The position numbers and the translations under genes were made by a program. DNA of 14,196 nt. Origin: Vairimorpha apis BRL 01. Taxonomy: Eukaryota; Microsporidia; Nosematidae. The notes beneath the pieces are model-generated. The model did not search any database, was not told the DNA's origin, and saw only the letters and a list, made by a program, of their open reading frames with translations. The stretch spans positions 1 to 14,196 of the forward strand of contig KE647187.1 of NCBI GenBank assembly GCA_000447185.1, read 5' to 3'. Positions 8,327 to 14,196 of this stretch are shown here, piece by piece; the first letter of the stretch is position 1; each line of letters opens with the position of its first letter.

Positions 8327-8887
8327 ATGCAAAAATATCTTCTTGTGTTAGATATTAATGATACACTATTGACAAAATTTAAGTATAACACATACTATCT
8401 AATAGATAAATTAAATACAGATTTAAAAGGTGAAATTTACATTTTAGATAATTGTAAAATATTGAAAAGACAATATTCTGACATTTTTTTAAAGTACATT
8501 TCTGAACATAATCTAGATTACATATTTTGGTCAACAGCATTTAAAAGAAATATTAAAAAAATGATACCATATCTTGAATTATGTGGTTATACATCTTATT
8601 TGGGTTATCTTGGACAAGAAGAATGTGAGGAAGGAATTTTAACTGACAAAATTAAAACTAAAATGAACAAAAAAAATTTGAAAGTTGTGAGTAAAATTTT
8701 TAATATTAATATCGAACATTGTATTCTAATTGATAATGATGAAAATAAACGTGTGGGAAATCAAAATTTTATCAAAGTAGAAGACACTTGTCCATTTAAA
8801 AAAGATATAGGATTTATCAATTTGTGTAAAAAAATTGATAATTACATAAATTGTAAAGATGATTGTACAATTAAACGTATTTTTTAA
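8327..8887 (+). CDS. FCP1/NIF-homology HAD-type phosphatase, variant active site
   Basis: 186 residues forming essentially one FCP1-homology (NIF) domain. Most family members dephosphorylate Ser/Thr, notably on the RNA polymerase II C-terminal domain. YLLVLDINDTLLTK (4-17) is motif I: D9 is the expected nucleophile, but the general acid/base position is N11, giving D-x-N rather than D-x-D. IFWSTAFKRNIKKMI (66-80) is the W-S/T-x-A-x-x-x-N motif II region. LGQEEC (95-100), the lysines around 110-116 and HCILIDNDENKR (131-142) correspond to the G-Q-x-x-C, Lys and I-L-x-D-D/N motifs. A subset of NIF proteins carries D-L-N-G at motif I, so the substitution may mark that subgroup rather than inactivation. 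No signal peptide or membrane segment is visible. The frame is unbroken, and CCC lies at -8 to -10. Confidence 0.85.
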   Translation: MQKYLLVLDINDTLLTKFKYNTYYLIDKLNTDLKGEIYILDNCKILKRQYSDIFLKYISEHNLDYIFWSTAFKRNIKKMIPYLELCGYTSYLGYLGQEECEEGILTDKIKTKMNKKNLKVVSKIFNINIEHCILIDNDENKRVGNQNFIKVEDTCPFKKDIGFINLCKKIDNYINCKDDCTIKRIF

Positions 8888-9927
8888 AAATTTTTATTAT
8901 TTTAAATTAAGTTTTAATAATTTATTTTTCAAAAAATTATTTTTTCATACTGCTGTTTTTCTAGTAAAATAAAAATTTTATACAAAGAAATAATCATATA
9001 TAACCAAGTTACATTTTTTTATTTACTTTAAAAATAAAAATTTATTAAAGTAAAATATTTGTTTAAATTTCTTAAATGCATAAGATTAATATAATAATAA
9101 AAATAAAATATTTTATGATAATATAATATTAACTGGTGTTATATTGCAAATAAAGATTGATAAAAATTTAAAGTAAATAATATATTGTTTTGGAGAGATA
9201 TTTTTAAATTATAAAATATTTTAAAAAAAATAAGATTATATTTTTTCATCATTTGACAAATATCTTTTTTTTATTTATATTAGATTAAATTGTATTCAAT
9301 ATTATTTAATTATAGATAATTTTGACTAAGTGATTTTGTTAAATAAGAATCAGATTAGATATAAATATTATAATTTTTGTAAATTATTGTATTAATTAAA
9401 ATTAAAAACATTTATTTAAACAGATAAAATATAATCTTATAAAATTGCATTGTTTTTTATATTTATATATAATTATTATATTTTTAGAAATACTACTAAA
9501 TAATAGATTGATTTAAAATTTTTTGTATTGTTTTACAAATTAAAGTATAACAAAAGTTTAAAACATGTGGTTTAAAAAAATTCATTTATTAATAAATTAT
9601 TAAAATTCTAGAATTTTTTTTTAATGTAAGATATAATTTAAAATCAAAATATATTTTTCAAAAATTTATTTAGTTTTTAAAATAATAAGAAAAAATTTTA
9701 TTTTTAACATCAATTTATTAGTTAATAATTTTAGATTTTTTTAATTATAATTTAAAGTTATAAAGTATTTTGACAAATAAATATCTATGTCTAAATCTCT
9801 GAATAATTTCAGAAATACATAATTTATAATTAATTTTTCAAACTAATTATTTAAAACATTATGATGAAAAAATTTATAAAAATCAGAGTTTATTTAAAAA
9901 AATAAATATTGATAAAAATTAATATTT
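8888..9927. other. Gene-free A/T-rich intergenic stretch, about 1 kb
   Basis: Stops are dense in all frames. I find no ORF that looks coding, no tRNA and no obvious tandem repeat. It separates two converging genes (phosphatase + and CHD -), so it needs no promoter, which makes its length unexpected for a compact genome. Confidence 0.6.
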
Positions 9928-12900
9928 TTAATCTTCAGATGTTTTTTGATTATTGTTTTTGATTAGTGCTTCACATCTTTTTATACATAAATCTTCATTT
10001 ATACCAAAAATTTCTTCTATATCCACAATACCCTTTTCTAATAGATGTTCTTTAAGTTTCATATCATTTTCTTTCGTCCAATTTCTAGGCATGTTAACTT
10101 TTCTTACATTATTTATAATTACAATTTCACTAAGCCTATCAAAAAACATAATCCTCTCAAAACATTCAGATTCACTTTGTGTTCGTGATCTTCTAGGTGT
10201 ATTTAATATTTTATTAATATTATCTTTTAAACCATTTATGTCTCTACTTTCTAAAAATTTTAAAATGTTTTCTTCGTTTAATTCAGTAACCTTTCCAAAT
10301 TTCATTATTGTTTTATAAAATATACTGTCTGCTTCAGCCATTTCTTTCATTCTGTTTAAAGTAGAAATAATTTTTCTTAGTCTTTGATTACATTCTTCAG
10401 GTGCTTTATTACGTATTTTATCAGGATAATTACCATAACCATTATTAAACACTGATTCCACCAAAGCTTTGTCATCTTCCTGGTTCCATCCTCTATTTTT
10501 TTCTACATTTAATTTTTCTGTTTGTAATAAAAATTCAAAATAAACACGATTTGTGCTCTCAATAAAAATTTTTCACCAAACTTACTGTACAAATCTTTAT
10601 ATTTTTCAAATAAACTAGGATCATAATTTTCTTCTAAAACTTGATCCATACAATATGAAAAATCAGCAACCAATTTTGGATTAGGCAACTGATCAATTAA
10701 AAATTTAAATAAAAATTTAAAATGTAATAAAGAATCTTTTAAATTATAAATATTAGTTTCCTCGTTTTCTACTAATTTTGAACCATTAAATTTTAAACCT
10801 AATTTCGAAATACCTTCCTTTAAAATAATTGTAAATATTTTAAGACATTGATTTTCAAAAAATTCAACATCATTTTCTGTATCTATTAATGGTGAAATAT
10901 TTTTTTCTAATTCAATTATTTCTTCAGATGTAATTACATCATCTCTTGCTAAACGTCTCATTTGTCTTTTAACACGACCTTCATTTTCTTCGTTACGTTT
11001 TTTATTAAGTAAATTGTCCCAAAAATAAGGATCATCAATTTCTTCCTCAACTTGAAATGAAGCTTTAGAAAATACATTTCCTCCATCAGAATGTTTAATG
11101 ACTTTAGTTCTTCTTTCTAATATTTGATCAATGTCTTCTTCACAAAATTTTTTACTTGCTTCATCGGTTTCCATCAAAACACCATAAGCTCCTTTTCTTA
11201 ATAAAATTTCAATTGCATCTTTTTTCTTAACTTTTTCATTTTTCTGACCTTCAAAACTCATTTTTTGTAAAACTGCTCTATCAAGCCCTAATTTCATTCC
11301 AGCTTTGTCAAACATTTCTCTTTCGTAAGTATTTCTAGTAACAAGTCTATAAATTTTAACCTCATTTTTCTGTCCAATTCTATGACATCTAGCTTGTGCT
11401 TGAAGATCATTTTGCGGATTCCAGTCAGAATCAAAAATTATAACCGTGTCTGCAGCAGTTAAATTAATACCAACACCACCTGCGCGTGTACATAACAAAA
11501 AAACGACCCATCACTATCTTTATCACTAAATCTATCAATAGCAGCTTGTCTATGGTCGCCACGAACACCACCATCAATTCTTTCAAATTTATATTTTTTA
11601 TAAGAAAGATAATCACTTAATAGATCTAAACATCTTGTCATCTGAGAAAATATTAAAACCTTGTGTTTACCATAAAGTTTGTATAATAATTTATCCAATA
11701 AAACTAATTTACCTACTACTTTGAATTAATATTTTATAATATTCATCTAAATTGGTAATTATATTAGTATTTAAAACTATTTTTTGTGAGTTTAATGATT
11801 CTTGATTTTCTAAATCACACAAATCTTCATTTTCAACAACTGGAGATTCAACATTTTCACGTTTTTTCTCTTAATAAAATCCCCAATAATTTTTCTTCGG
11901 CTCCCTTAATTAAATACGGATGAATGCAACATTTTCTTAATTCCATCATAGCATTTAATAAATTAGGTGCCGCATCTTTGCAACCTTTAGTTAAAAAATC
12001 TAAATTTTTTTCTAAAATAGCTCGATAATATCTTTTTTGTATCATGGTTAATTCAACTTCAATAATTGTTTCTTCTTTCATCGGTATGGTTTTCTCAACA
12101 TCTTCTTTCATTCTACGCAACATAAGTGGTCTCAGTAAAGCTTGTAATTTTTCAACATCTGCACTATTTTCTAATTTGTGCTCGTTTAAAAAAGTAATGC
12201 TATCACTAAATTCATTTGGATTTATAAAATTCAAAAGTGACCAAAGTTCTTTTATATTATTTTGAAGTGGTGTACCACTTAACAGAACTTTGTGACCAAA
12301 GTTATAATTTCTTAAAGTATTTGTTGCTCTAGATGTAGAATTCTTCAATCGATGTGCTTCATCAAAAATACCAACAGCCCAGTTAAATTGAGAAAGATGA
12401 TCAAAACCAGACATAATCATTTCGTATGTGGTAATCAACACATCAAAAAGTCTGATATTTGAATTATTTGTTTTTAAAAAAAATTCATAAGCCGCAATTG
12501 TGTTTCTTCCTGAAATACTACCATGATAAATTAAAACTCGCAAATTCGTCCAAGCTAAAAATTCTCTTTCCCAATGAACAATGGTACTTAGAGGTGCAAC
12601 AACAAGAATTGGTCCTACATAGTCAAATTTTGAAAATAAACTATTAACAAAAACAACAGATTGTACAGTTTTACCTAGACCCATTTCGTCTGCCATAATA
12701 CAACTCACTTTATAATACCACCGATTTAATAACCAATTTAAACCTTCTAATTGATAAGCTCTTAATTTATTTCCATTTTTAAATTCAGGAGATTCATCAA
12801 ATTTAATCTGTAATTCTCTTGGAGGTCTCCATTCTAAAGGATATCTCATAGTTCTTATTTTTTTTCTCTCCCGATATTTTTTTAGTTCTTCCTCAAAATT

Positions 12901-13707
12901 TTCACATTTTACAGCATCTTCAGATTTTTCTTCTGTACTTAATTCGTAAGGTAACTTCTTCCATTTAATAACATAAACTTTTCCATTTTTAAAATCTTCG
13001 TGAAGTACCCTTTCTACTTTAATAAAATCAGGATCAAATGTTTCAGTCGTAGGTCTAAACCTTTTAACTTTAATAGCTCCCCCTTTTGTTTTAACAATTT
13101 CACTTCTAGAAACATAATTGCAATGAATATAACTCATATGTCTAAATTTAACATAATACTTATCTGTTTCTTTGTCATAACTTAACAATTTTTCTATAGA
13201 ATCTTCTTCCTCGTATTTTAAATCTTCATCTGATCCCATGTTTTCGTTTAAAATATTATCAGAAGTTTTCGTCAATAAGCTTGCAGCTCTTTTTTGTCTT
13301 TTTTCTGGAAGATATACAGTTCTTTCTTCTTTTTTAGGACGAACAACAGATTGTGGTCTTACATATGATTGTCTTTGTTGAGAGTTAAAGATTGATTGAT
13401 TATGTGAATTATGATAAAAATTTACTGGAGGAATATTATAATTTATTGTTTGGTTGTGTGGTTCATTGAATGTATTATAAAAACCTCTTTGTACTAAAGG
13501 ATTTACATACAACACATGATTGGTTTGTGGTGTTTTATAATGATAACCTAATGGTGAATTATAGATTACATTGTTTTGTCTTTGTGGATGTCTTGCTTGA
13601 TTAGTTTCCCACTTTCGTGGTCGTCCGCGTCTCCTAACTATTTTTTCTTCACTGCTAGTGCTATTTGTTTCAGAACTAGACTCAAATTCTTCTGTGCTTG
13701 AATTCAT
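9928..13707 (-). CDS. CHD chromatin remodelling ATPase, class III-like, frame broken at about four sites
   Basis: About 1,260 residues read from ATG 13707. In order: AT-hook RRRGRPRKW (25-33); disordered N/Q-rich region; tandem chromodomains (about 170-290; [15 protein letters not shown] and [12 protein letters not shown]); SNF2 ATPase with [12 protein letters not shown] (315-326), DEMGLGKT (340-347), DEAH (449-452) and [10 protein letters not shown] (475-484). Then come [59 protein letters not shown] and [19 protein letters not shown] and [10 protein letters not shown]...RT with FSKASF resemble CHD6-9 rather than CHD1. The C-terminus has two SANT/SLIDE-like parts ([34 protein letters not shown]). 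CHD proteins slide nucleosomes. Frame changes lie at the T6 run 11862-11867, near 11711-11719, at the A7 run 11497-11503 and near 10537-10565. Conserved motifs continue across each, so a working gene with assembly indels is the simplest reading. Class III placement is inference. Confidence 0.9.
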
Positions 13708-13709
13708 AA

Positions 13710-13712
13710 GGG
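13710..13712 (-). promoter_or_regulatory. CCC start-proximal motif of the CHD gene
   Basis: The - strand reads TTCCACCCTTATG. CCC lies at -3 to -5, closer to the ATG than in the other genes here. Confidence 0.5.
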
Positions 13713-14196
13713 TGGAATTTAGTTTTTTATTTATAGAAAAATGTGTTTTATAATTGTCATTAATGTGTTTAGCATTTTTATATCTAATTAGTATAATTCT
13801 TTTTGTAATATAATAGTTTAATTAAAAATATATTAAAAAAATTTAAATTTTTAAAAAACTTTATTTGATTCTTTTTTAATATTATATAAATTAATATGTA
13901 TGTATATTCTATTAATTACATATTATATATATTTTTCTTTTGAATTTTTTGATGGGTAAACAAAAATTTAAACCTTATTTGTTTATATTAAACATTAAAA
14001 TATTCTAAAGATTACAATTGATTTTTTTATCAAATTTTGAAATAGTATTAGCATTTGATAACATCTTTGATTAGGTTTAAATGCTTTTTTTAAATTTTTT
14101 TTATTATTATTAAAAAATTAATTAAATGTAAACAATGAAAAAATAATTTAACGTTTTTTAATATCTAATTAAAATTGATATACATCATTATAAATA
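13713..14196. other. No gene seen
   Basis: About 480 bp of A/T-rich sequence upstream of the CHD gene to the window edge. It should contain the CHD promoter. The longest small ORF I noticed is 18 codons (from ATG 13952) and has no supporting signal. Confidence 0.5.

Noticed and set aside
9953..10318. 121-codon hydrophobic-looking + strand ORF
   Set aside because: Antisense of the CHD C-terminal SANT/SLIDE region; no independent start motif.
11708..11720. GTAGGTAAATTAG in CHD as a tiny intron removing the frame change
   Set aside because: About 13 nt is shorter than known introns, and removing it would delete conserved residues of the [10 protein letters not shown] block.
13952..14008. 18-codon ORF beginning MGKQKF
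   Set aside because: Too short, no CCC motif and no match to a known tiny ribosomal protein.

Overview
The window is extremely A+T-rich eukaryotic nuclear DNA from a compact, intron-poor genome, most likely a microsporidian. The reasons are: eukaryote-only proteins (uL2/RPL8, a Bet1-type SNARE, LC8 dynein light chain, MPP10, KIN17, DNA2 and a CHD remodeller); proteins generally shorter than their yeast or animal counterparts; closely packed genes on both strands; no recognisable spliceosomal introns; and a CCC (once GGG) triplet 3-11 nt before many start codons, as described upstream of microsporidian genes. The genus cannot be fixed from this sequence alone.

Layout. At 1-201 there may be the 3' end of an unidentified + strand gene. 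From 311 to 4086 lie three - strand genes: an LC8-like dynein light chain (311-637), a DNA2 nuclease/helicase (755-3528) and a KIN17-like zinc-finger/winged-helix protein (3611-4086). KIN17 is divergent from a Bet1-like SNARE (4119-4394, +) across 32 bp. About 1.2 kb of almost pure A/T follows, then ribosomal protein uL2 (5599-6312, -). Next come two convergent ORFs only 3 bp apart. The + strand one (6893-7369) resembles the N-terminal half of MPP10, and the - strand one (7373-7855) is clearly its C-terminal half. An FCP1/NIF-type HAD phosphatase (8327-8887, +) is followed by another gene-free kilobase. A long CHD-family remodeller with class III (CHD6-9/Kismet-like) signatures (9928-13707, -) comes next, then about 490 bp with no gene.

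The genes are housekeeping functions: translation (uL2), small-subunit processome (MPP10), DNA replication and repair (DNA2, perhaps KIN17), chromatin remodelling (CHD), vesicle fusion (SNARE), motor or scaffold function (LC8), and probable protein dephosphorylation (NIF-type protein). No mobile element, CRISPR array, rRNA or convincing tRNA was seen.

Two things stand out. First, the MPP10 homologue appears split into two oppositely oriented, tail-to-tail genes. Second, DNA2, CHD and KIN17 can only be read end to end by changing frame (six, four and one times by my reading). Most changes fall in A/T homopolymers, and conserved motifs survive on both sides. This fits homopolymer indel errors in the assembly better than gene decay, but transcriptional or translational slippage is not excluded.
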